Assembly: GCF_029891575.1 (NCBI RefSeq)
Contig: NZ_JARZHF010000007.1
Span: 1-64,000 of the forward strand
Direction of reading: 5' to 3'
DNA: 64,000 bases
From: Salipaludibacillus daqingensis
Lineage (GTDB): Bacteria > Bacillota > Bacilli > Bacillales > Salisediminibacteriaceae
In this document: in pieces, positions 27,342-34,253 of the stretch
How the letters are laid out: each line of letters opens with the position of its first letter
Position numbering within the stretch: the first letter of the stretch is position 1
The notes under the pieces: generated by a model
The model's database searches: none
The model's input: the letters and a program-made list of their open reading frames with translations, nothing else
What the model was told of the DNA's origin: nothing
Made by a program: the position numbers and the translations under genes

Positions 27342-28334
27342 ATGTCCATATACACGAAAAAAGGAGATAAAGGGGAAACAGGTCTTTTAGGAGGAAGTCG
27401 GATATCAAAAGCTAGTTTAAGAGTTTCCTGTTATGGGACTCTGGATGAGGCAAATGCCGCCATCGGTGTAGCCTATTCGTTAATCAAAGACACTTATCTG
27501 AAGGAAATCTTACGCTCCATCCAAAAACATTTATTTGTACTAGGTGCTGAACTAGCTAGCGATGAAAAATCAATACATGAATTGAAAGAAAAAGTAGAAA
27601 AACAGGATATTGATCGACTAGAAGAAATTATTGACCAAATCGAAAAGAAACTAGGGCCGATAACTGAGTTTATCATTCCAGGAAATACAACGGCATCTGC
27701 TCAACTGCATTTTTCTCGATCCGTGATTCGAAGGGCAGAGCGTCACATTGTAGACTTGAATAAAGAGTCAATAGTCCGACCTGAACTGATCAAATATGTT
27801 AATCGCTTGTCAGATACATTATTTATGATCGCCCGTGCGGAAAGTCATCTGGACTTTGTCGGAAAAATTAAAGAGAAAGTCATGGAGAAAATGACAGCAT
27901 CTAAACAACCGTTTCATGCCTTAACGTTAGATTTTTCTATTAAAATGGCGATAGCAGCTGAACAAAAAGCACATGAAATAGGTGTCCCAATCGTTTTTTC
28001 CGTTGTAGACGGCGGAGGGAATCTTGTTTTATTACATCGGATGCAAGGGGCTTTATTAGGGAGTTTAGATATTTCTCAAAACAAAGCCTATACTTCCGTA
28101 GCATTAAAAATGACAACGGATAAAGTAGCGTCACTTATTCAACCAGGGGCAGAATTATACGGCTTACAAGGAACAAATAAAAATAGGATCGTACCATTTG
28201 GCGGGGGTTTCCCGCTCAAACTTGGTGATGAAGTTGTTGGGGGAATTGGAGTAAGTGGTGGATCGGTAGAAGAAGATATGATGATTGCACAAGAAGCATT
28301 ACATGTTTTTAATCAAAGAGGTGATCTAAGTTGA
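27342..28334 (+). CDS. pduO: Cobalamin adenosyltransferase PduO with GlcG-like C-domain
   Basis: A two-domain 330-aa protein. Residues 1-180 form a PduO-type ATP:cob(I)alamin adenosyltransferase, which makes the adenosylcobalamin cofactor needed by pduCDE. Signatures are YTKKGDKGETGLLGGSRIS at the N-terminus and RRAERHIVDL near residue 131, with YVNRLSDTLFMIARAES near residue 151. Residues 185-330 are the GlcG/HbpS-like domain (VPIVFSVVDGGGNLVLLHRM, then GFPLKLGDEVVGGIGVSGGS), which binds heme in some PduO proteins. The stop overlaps the pduP start codon (TTGA). Confidence 0.94.
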   Translation: MSIYTKKGDKGETGLLGGSRISKASLRVSCYGTLDEANAAIGVAYSLIKDTYLKEILRSIQKHLFVLGAELASDEKSIHELKEKVEKQDIDRLEEIIDQIEKKLGPITEFIIPGNTTASAQLHFSRSVIRRAERHIVDLNKESIVRPELIKYVNRLSDTLFMIARAESHLDFVGKIKEKVMEKMTASKQPFHALTLDFSIKMAIAAEQKAHEIGVPIVFSVVDGGGNLVLLHRMQGALLGSLDISQNKAYTSVALKMTTDKVASLIQPGAELYGLQGTNKNRIVPFGGGFPLKLGDEVVGGIGVSGGSVEEDMMIAQEALHVFNQRGDLS

Positions 28335-29722
28335 CAGAAGAAACTCAAAAGCTAGAAGAGATCATTAGACTAGTTTTGTCAGAAATGACAATAGATTTCC
28401 CCAATAATAAACCTAGTTGTGGCATCTACTCCTCGATGGAAGAAGCAATAAATGCAGCTTACGAAGCACAACAAAAACTTGTAACTTTTTCGATGGAGCA
28501 GAGGGGAATATTTATCGAAGCGATTCGTAATGAAGTACGAAACAATGTTGAACTTCTATCAAAAATGGCTGTAGAAGAAACGGGTATGGGACGTTATGAA
28601 GATAAAATACAAAAAAACCTTGTTGTTGTTAATAAAACACCAGGACTTGAAGATCTAAAATCATTAGCCTTTTCTGGTGATGACGGATTAACGGTTGTGG
28701 AATTATCTCCCTACGGTGTTATAGGAGCTATTACACCTACGACAAATCCTTCTGAAACGATCGTTTGTAATGCAATTGGAATGATTTCAGCAGGGAACAG
28801 TGTCGTATTTAGTCCACATCCCAGTTCGAAACGAACATCTTTAAAGACAATTGAGCTTATTAATAATGCAATTATAAAAGCCGGTGGACCTGCCAACGTG
28901 ACGACATCAGTAGAAAAACCTACAATTGCGGAAGCGGAATTGATGATGTCTCATAAGAAGATTCGTATGATTGTTGCTACAGGTGGTCTTGGAGTAGTAA
29001 AAGCGGCTTTATCTACTGGTAAAAAGGCAATAGGTGCAGGAGCGGGAAATCCACCTGCCGTGGTAGATGAGACAGCGGACATTGAAAAAGCGGCAAAAGA
29101 CATTATTGATGGGTGCAGCTTTGACAATAATCTCCCATGTATTTCTGAAAAAGAAGTAATTGTTGTTGATCAAGTGACCGATTACTTATTGTTTTCTATG
29201 AACAAGCATGGTGCTTATGAACTGTCAGAAAAGGAAGATATTCAAAAATTAATGGACTTAGTGATGGAAAATGGTCAACCTAAAAAGCAATTTATTGGGA
29301 AAAATGCTGATTATATTTTAAAACAATTAGGCATTGATTGTGATGCAAGTGTACGCGCCATTACGATGGAAGTCGAAGGAGATCATCCTTTTGTCGTAAA
29401 GGAATTGATGATGCCTGTTTTACCAGTTGTTCGTGTTAATGATGTGGACGAAGCCATTGATTTAGCAGTTAAAGTGGAACATGGATTTAGACATACAGCG
29501 ATTATGCACTCAAAGAATGTTGATAATTTAACAAAATTCGCAAAAAAAATTCAAACAACAGTGTTAGTTAAAAATGGTCCATCTTATGCAGGTATTGGTG
29601 TTAAAGGAGAAGGGTATTGCACATTTACAATCGCTGGCCCTACAGGTGAAGGACTTACATCTACGAAAGATTTTGCGAGAAGTAGGAGATGTGTACTTGT
29701 AGATGGTCTTTCCATCAGATAA
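28331..29722 (+). CDS. pduP: CoA-acylating propionaldehyde dehydrogenase
   Basis: A 463-aa enzyme of the aldehyde dehydrogenase superfamily that converts propionaldehyde to propionyl-CoA with NAD+. The N-terminal helix KLEEIIRLVLSEM is the encapsulation peptide. The catalytic cysteine is in FDNNLPCISEKEV near residue 269. Cofactor segments GAITPTTNPSETIVCN and GAGAGNPPAVVDE are present. The start is TTG 28331, with GAGGTGATC seven bases before it. No upstream ATG is better placed, and it overlaps the pduO stop by four bases. Confidence 0.94.
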   Translation: MTEETQKLEEIIRLVLSEMTIDFPNNKPSCGIYSSMEEAINAAYEAQQKLVTFSMEQRGIFIEAIRNEVRNNVELLSKMAVEETGMGRYEDKIQKNLVVVNKTPGLEDLKSLAFSGDDGLTVVELSPYGVIGAITPTTNPSETIVCNAIGMISAGNSVVFSPHPSSKRTSLKTIELINNAIIKAGGPANVTTSVEKPTIAEAELMMSHKKIRMIVATGGLGVVKAALSTGKKAIGAGAGNPPAVVDETADIEKAAKDIIDGCSFDNNLPCISEKEVIVVDQVTDYLLFSMNKHGAYELSEKEDIQKLMDLVMENGQPKKQFIGKNADYILKQLGIDCDASVRAITMEVEGDHPFVVKELMMPVLPVVRVNDVDEAIDLAVKVEHGFRHTAIMHSKNVDNLTKFAKKIQTTVLVKNGPSYAGIGVKGEGYCTFTIAGPTGEGLTSTKDFARSRRCVLVDGLSIR

Positions 29723-29803
29723 TGTCACTCCTACTTGGTTTCCAATTAATAAAAAAAATTTTACTTACCAATGATTTGTTTCTGTTTTTACTGGAGGTGT
29801 GAT

Positions 29804-30967
29804 ATGACAAAATTTTTCCTAGGGCCAGAAATAATCTATGGAACGGATTCTCTGAATTATTTACAACGTATCCGAAATCAAGCGGCGTTGATCGTAACGG
29901 ATGAAGTCATTATAAAGGTTGGTTTAGTAGATCGAATCATATCCATATTTAATGAGAATAACGTTCGTTACGAGATTTTTTCTGAAGTTGAGCCAGACCC
30001 ATCTTTAGAAACGGTAAAAAAAGGTTTGGCTTATTATATGAAAGATAAACCCGATGTTTTATTGACGATTGGTGGTGGATCTGCCATCGATGTGGCAAAG
30101 GCCATTTTATTTTTTTATCTTCAATTACAAAAACAATTTGTACCAAGTAAAGGAATAATTAAGCCTTTGTTTATTGCCATTCCAACGACTAGTGGTAGTG
30201 GTTCTGAAGTGACGTCTTACGCAGTCATTACGGATAAAGAAAATGAGTTAAAAATACCGTTAAGTAATGATGAAATGATTCCTAATATAGCAATATTGGA
30301 TGAAGCACTCACTACATCGTTGCCCCCATCGATTACAGCTGATACAGGGATGGATGTGCTAACCCATGCGATTGAAGCGTATGTTTCAAAAAACGCTTCG
30401 GAATTCACCGATATGTATGCATTAAAAGCAATCAAACTTGTCTTTCATCATTTAATAACAGCATTTGAGCATGGAGAAAATGCAACAGCTAGAAAAAAGA
30501 TGCACATTGCCTCTTGTATGGCTGGCATTTCTTTCACCAATGCAGGTCTTGGAATTAATCATAGCTTAGCTCATGCTGTCGGTAATCACTTTCATTTGTC
30601 TCATGGAAGAGTGAATGCGGTTCTCCTTCCATATGTTATTCAATTTAACGGAGGTATTTATGATAACTGGGTATTAAGTTCACCAGTAATTGAAAAATAC
30701 GCTGAAATTTTAAAAGAACTTGGATCATCAGCACTTTATGCAAAAGAAGGCGTCCTTCAGTTAGCAAACAAAGTGAAAGAATTAAATGTTCGACTAAATT
30801 TGCCTACGAGTTTTAAAGAGTTGGGAATAGTGGAAGATGCTTTCGAACAAAGTATTGATGATATGGCAAGTTCTGCTTTAGAGGATTTATGTACATCAGG
30901 TAATCCAAAACAAGTAACCAAAAATGATTTAGTTGAATTATTGCGTGTTGTTTATCATGGCGGGTAG
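29804..30967 (+). CDS. pduQ: Iron-containing alcohol dehydrogenase PduQ
   Basis: A 387-aa Fe-dependent alcohol dehydrogenase that reduces propionaldehyde to 1-propanol and regenerates NAD+ inside the compartment. NAD binding is shown by LTIGGGSAIDVAKAI near residue 80 and PTTSGSGSEVTSYAVI near residue 125. Metal ligands lie in DVLTHAIEAYVS near residue 184 and in NHSLAHAVGNHFHLSHG near residue 245. ATG 29804 follows GGAGGTG. An upstream ATG at 29771 is not near a ribosome site. It is the last gene of the operon, followed by a hairpin at 31006. Confidence 0.94.
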   Translation: MTKFFLGPEIIYGTDSLNYLQRIRNQAALIVTDEVIIKVGLVDRIISIFNENNVRYEIFSEVEPDPSLETVKKGLAYYMKDKPDVLLTIGGGSAIDVAKAILFFYLQLQKQFVPSKGIIKPLFIAIPTTSGSGSEVTSYAVITDKENELKIPLSNDEMIPNIAILDEALTTSLPPSITADTGMDVLTHAIEAYVSKNASEFTDMYALKAIKLVFHHLITAFEHGENATARKKMHIASCMAGISFTNAGLGINHSLAHAVGNHFHLSHGRVNAVLLPYVIQFNGGIYDNWVLSSPVIEKYAEILKELGSSALYAKEGVLQLANKVKELNVRLNLPTSFKELGIVEDAFEQSIDDMASSALEDLCTSGNPKQVTKNDLVELLRVVYHGG

Positions 30968-31005
30968 TTCAAGTTATTTACCATATGTGCTTTGGTTAAA
31001 AAAAT

Positions 31006-31055
31006 GGCTAGTTTGTATACTACTGAAGTTTAATTAACCTTGTATACAGGCTAGC
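31006..31055 (+). terminator. Hairpin at the end of the microcompartment operon
   Basis: GGCTAGTTTGTATAC pairs with GTATACAGGCTAGC, with an AT-rich central loop. The T-run is poor, so it may work as a mRNA 3' end stabiliser or weak terminator. A second long-loop hairpin (AACCTA/TAGGTT, then seven T) follows at 31089-31138 and may be the actual terminator. Confidence 0.55.
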
Positions 31056-31210
31056 TTGCTTATAAAGAAGAAATCAGATTAAAAAAGTAACCTAACTCTA
31101 GTGATTTGTACCGTAAACCTCACAGGATAGGTTTTTTTCCTGAAGATTTTTAAAAACTTTTTGTTATTGTCGAAAAGATAAACGATGAAAGGAATAGTAT
31201 GTCGATTCAC

Positions 31211-31248
31211 CGAACGTTTATCCCCTGACAACCTCTGTCATCTATTTC
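31211..31248 (+). promoter_or_regulatory. TGACA-N5-TGTCA element, copy 1
   Basis: The inverted repeat TGACA (31226-31230) and TGTCA (31236-31240) is embedded in a longer motif (CGAAC.T.TATCCCCTGACA) that recurs before the gene at 33708. TAAAGA 15 bp after the right arm could be the -10 of a promoter whose -35 overlaps the repeat. The binding protein is unknown. Confidence 0.45.
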
Positions 31249-31349
31249 ATTACTCTAAAGATGGATGATTATTTTCTGAGAATTCATGTTTTTAAAATGA
31301 ATTTTGAAGGGAAGGAAATTAGTACATAACAACTAATTGAGGAGTGTAG

Positions 31350-31697
31350 ATGATGATGTCAGAGGTTAACTACATCTTGCCAAAGCTTAAAGAAGACGAG
31401 AAGCAATATGAATGGAATGACTCGGTGTTACTTGGTGGAGAGATGACACAATTAAAAGATGGAAGACCTATAAAGGTACAAGTGTGGGCAGAGTCCGGAT
31501 ATACGTTTGTCACCTATTATTTATCTGTTCTATATTTAGAAAAGTACTCTAAACCTGCACTTATTACATATGTGAAGAATCAAGGTATAGAAGTGGATGA
31601 AAATATCGAGCGAAATGCATCTATTCATCTCTATAAAGATATAAATAACGAGGATTGTTGGAAGATTACCTTCAATGTTGGAGAATCTAATAATTAA
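31350..31697 (+). CDS. Hypothetical protein, 115 aa
   Basis: I do not recognise this family. The product is a soluble acidic protein with no signal or membrane segment. The middle has aromatic-rich sequence (AESGYTFVTYYLSVLYLEKYS), and the C-terminal third reads like beta strands (ASIHLYKDINNEDCWKITFNV). Two or three adjacent ATG codons follow GAGGAGTG; ATG 31350 or 31353 is the likely start. It stands alone between the TGACA-N5-TGTCA element and a terminator, so it has its own transcript. Confidence 0.7.
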   Translation: MMMSEVNYILPKLKEDEKQYEWNDSVLLGGEMTQLKDGRPIKVQVWAESGYTFVTYYLSVLYLEKYSKPALITYVKNQGIEVDENIERNASIHLYKDINNEDCWKITFNVGESNN

Positions 31698-31720
31698 GCT
31701 AAAACAGCATGAAGTTATAC

Positions 31721-31757
31721 CGCATGTAGATGACTCTCATCTACATGCGTTTTTTTG
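31721..31757 (+). terminator. Terminator after the 115-aa hypothetical gene
   Basis: CGCATGTAGATG pairs perfectly with CATCTACATGCG around ACTCT and is followed by seven T. Confidence 0.93.
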
Positions 31758-31844
31758 TTCTACAATACAAATTGCTGGAAAATGATGTTAACATTAATGT
31801 AGGTGATATTTAAACATATTATGATGGGAAAACGGAGGATTATC

Positions 31845-32456
31845 ATGGTTACTATTTATGTCACTCGTCATGGTGAGACGGAATGGAATAGAGAAAACCG
31901 GTTGCAAGGGTGGAAAGATTCCCCGCTTACAACCAAAGGAGTAGAAAATGCCGTTAAGTTAGGAAAAAGATTACAGACAACGGACATCAACGCTATTTAT
32001 ACAAGCCCAAGTGAAAGGGCACTTCATACGGCTGAACATATTAGTAGAGGAAGAGACATTCCAATCAATAAAAATAGTAGTTTGAAAGAAATATATTTTG
32101 GTGATTGGGAAGGGAAAAACAAAGATGAGATTACTAGAAATTCCAGTGTAGAATTTTCTAATTTTTGGCGTGCACCTCATCTGTATAATCACGAACTACA
32201 TAATGGAGAAGGATTAACTGATTTTAAACATCGAGTGAGAAAAGTTATCCAAGAACTAATCAATAATCATAATCATGAACGTATTCTAGTTGTCACACAT
32301 GCTGTTGTTATAAGAGCTATCATGTCTTATATGATGGAAATACCAACTGAAAAAATGTGGGACCCTCCATTTATTCATGGCACAAGCCTATCTGTTTTTC
32401 AGTGGGATGGAGAAACATTTCATGTTCAGAGTTTAGGAGATACATCTCATTTTTAA
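31845..32456 (+). CDS. Histidine phosphatase (phosphoglycerate mutase-like)
   Basis: A 203-aa phosphatase of the PhoE/GpmB type. The phospho-histidine motif is YVTRHGETEWN near residue 8. The arginine site is TSPSERALHTAEH near residue 57. The acid residue region is LKEIYFGDWEGK near residue 80, and the second catalytic histidine is in LVVTHAVVIRAIM near residue 149. ATG 31845 follows GGAGGAT; an in-frame start at 31803 lacks a ribosome site. It likely acts on small phosphorylated metabolites. The next gene starts within 25 bp, so both may be co-transcribed. Confidence 0.88.
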   Translation: MVTIYVTRHGETEWNRENRLQGWKDSPLTTKGVENAVKLGKRLQTTDINAIYTSPSERALHTAEHISRGRDIPINKNSSLKEIYFGDWEGKNKDEITRNSSVEFSNFWRAPHLYNHELHNGEGLTDFKHRVRKVIQELINNHNHERILVVTHAVVIRAIMSYMMEIPTEKMWDPPFIHGTSLSVFQWDGETFHVQSLGDTSHF

Positions 32457-32477
32457 ACAATGAAAGGAAAGATAGTG

Positions 32478-33029
32478 ATGGAAATGAAACCTTGGGAATT
32501 ATACGGAAAAGTGGATGAAACAATGGACCCAGTTAAAACAAACATGGTAGCTACCGGTTGGGGGTTTCTCGTTATCGCTGTTTTTGCTATTCCTTATATC
32601 ATTATTTGGGGAGTTGAGAACCTTGCATTAACGAGTCTACTGAATGCCGTTATTGTAGCGATTTTTCTTATCCTTATTCATGAACTTCTTCATATAGTTG
32701 GATATGTAAATGTAGGAGGAGCAAAGATGAACGAGGTAAAACTAGGGGTTTTATGGAAGGCCCTCGCTCCTTATGCTCATTGCAAAGTACCATTAAAGAT
32801 AACTCATTATCGTATTGCCATCTTACTGCCAATTGTTTTAGGAGTTGTTCCAATAACACTAGCATACTTAAATGGGAATGGATTCCTTGCAATCATCGGC
32901 ATTCTTATGATGACAGCATCTGTCGGAGATTTGATGGTCATTCATGTGTTACGAAAATATAAAAAAGATGCTTATGTACAAGATCATCCATCTAAAATAG
33001 GATGCGTCGTATATGTACCCAAGGAATGA
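32478..33029 (+). CDS. DUF3267-like membrane zincin
   Basis: A 183-aa integral membrane protein with about four hydrophobic segments and a zincin-type HELLHIVGY motif near residue 64 in the second helix. This is the arrangement seen in DUF3267 putative membrane metalloproteases. A conserved pair of helices with IAILLPIVLGVVPITLAYL follows. ATG 32478 is six bases after AAAGGAAAG. An in-frame ATG at 32460 overlaps the upstream gene end and leaves no room for that site. Protease activity is not shown for the family. Confidence 0.75.
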   Translation: MEMKPWELYGKVDETMDPVKTNMVATGWGFLVIAVFAIPYIIIWGVENLALTSLLNAVIVAIFLILIHELLHIVGYVNVGGAKMNEVKLGVLWKALAPYAHCKVPLKITHYRIAILLPIVLGVVPITLAYLNGNGFLAIIGILMMTASVGDLMVIHVLRKYKKDAYVQDHPSKIGCVVYVPKE

Positions 33030-33188
33030 CATTTCTTCGTCTCGAAGATATTTTTTAACATTAACAAAAAGCGTTATCATCTTTGTGGGATAAACTGGAA
33101 TAATAGTAAAATTGAAACTATTTTCTGGATGATCCGTATCATTGTTAGTGGCTTTTGTTCTACTGAACAGAAAGGGAAAAGTGATATC

Positions 33189-33482
33189 TTGAAAAATGCA
33201 TTGTATATTGGTCTAGGGATCGTTGCTTTAATAGGAATCGTATCGTTAGTTATGCAAGACCCTAACATCATGTTGACTTTATCTGGATTAGTAACTGTCA
33301 TTTGTTTAATACTTGCAGGTGTGTTTTCAGGGGCAACGGGTAGTGGTGATCAAAATAGAGCAAATTTTCATACAGAAACTAAAAAGCAACGACATGAGAG
33401 AACGGGAATGGCTATGATCTTTGTACTGATTGGTTTGCCAAATCTTTTTACGGCTATTCTAGCGTATGTTTATATAACTTAA
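33189..33482 (+). CDS. DUF5316-like small membrane protein
   Basis: A 97-aa protein with three hydrophobic segments (ALYIGLGIVALIGIVSLVM, a second near residue 40, and a C-terminal LIGLPNLFTAILAYVYI). A polar loop lies in between (SGDQNRANFHTETKKQRHER). The layout resembles the DUF5316 family of Bacillus. TTG 33189 is preferred, with GAAAGGG upstream; the open frame extends to 33129 but without a ribosome site there. A very strong terminator follows. The function is unknown. Confidence 0.62.
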   Translation: MKNALYIGLGIVALIGIVSLVMQDPNIMLTLSGLVTVICLILAGVFSGATGSGDQNRANFHTETKKQRHERTGMAMIFVLIGLPNLFTAILAYVYIT

Positions 33483-33486
33483 CGAT

Positions 33487-33527
33487 AAGAACAAAACAAC
33501 AGTTCATTGAACTGTTGTTTTGTTCTT
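33487..33527. terminator. Long perfect hairpin terminator
   Basis: A 20-bp perfect stem (AAGAACAAAACAACAGTTCA with its complement) has a 1-nt centre gap, so effectively a 4-nt loop. It ends in TTTGTTCTTT. It terminates the 33189 gene. Confidence 0.85.
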
Positions 33528-33612
33528 TAAGCTGTATTGCGACAGACATTGATTTCCTGCAACAACTATAAAGGACCCTTTTTTGTCCAGATCTCCTTCA
33601 TTTTCAGATAGA

Positions 33613-33650
33613 CGAACATCTATCCCCTGACACCCTTTGTCATTTACCTC
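33613..33650 (+). promoter_or_regulatory. TGACA-N5-TGTCA element, copy 2
   Basis: TGACA (33628-33632) and TGTCA (33638-33642) lie within the same extended motif as at 31211. TATAAA lies 15 bp after the right arm, 50 bp before the gene at 33708. Confidence 0.45.
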
Positions 33651-33707
33651 CCTAAACTATAAATAAGAGGAAATTTGAAAATAACGGTTAAATAAGGAGG
33701 AGTGACA

Positions 33708-34157
33708 TTGTTTAGAAAAATAGTAATAAATCGAACAGCTTGTAATGATGAATCTTCTATATATCAAGTAGCGGCTTTTTCTGAAGGTAAAGTATTTTGG
33801 CATGGAGAAGAATGTGTATCTAAACTTGGTAAACATCAATGGAAGTTGTCAGAGGATAACGTTCAAAAATTAGCAAATGTCATAAATGACGTTGATTTTC
33901 ATCATTTGGAATATCTGTCAACAGCTATAACTATAGACGATCGTCCTTCTTTTAACTTACTAGTTGAGTTCACAGATGGTTCTGTTAAAAGAATGAATCA
34001 TGATGTTGGTAATGAATTTGAAGATGAAAGATTGATGAAATTGGAAGAAAATCTAGATCGACTGATTGGGATAGACAAGTTGAAGAGTAATACACACGAA
34101 AGTTCAGATGATAATCCAATTATTCAACAAATTTCGACGATAAAATCACAGGGATAA
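33708..34157 (+). CDS. Hypothetical protein, DUF6438-like
   Basis: A 149-aa soluble protein. The N-terminal pattern VINRTACNDESSIYQVAAFSEG, followed by a G.V...G strand and then helix and strand elements (FNLLVEFTDGSVKRM), resembles DUF6438 proteins. The family's usual cysteine pair is not complete, so I hold this assignment loosely. The start is TTG 33708, seven bases after AAGGAGGAG; a GTG at 33702 would overlap the site. It shares its upstream element with the gene at 31350, suggesting joint control. Confidence 0.6.
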   Translation: MFRKIVINRTACNDESSIYQVAAFSEGKVFWHGEECVSKLGKHQWKLSEDNVQKLANVINDVDFHHLEYLSTAITIDDRPSFNLLVEFTDGSVKRMNHDVGNEFEDERLMKLEENLDRLIGIDKLKSNTHESSDDNPIIQQISTIKSQG

Positions 34158-34253
34158 TGATATAGTGCTAATGTAACAATTATAACCCAGTTTTGAAGCA
34201 ATGGAATTTATAAATATATTGAAGAAAACTGACGAAGGAGTGTTGGTGAACCA

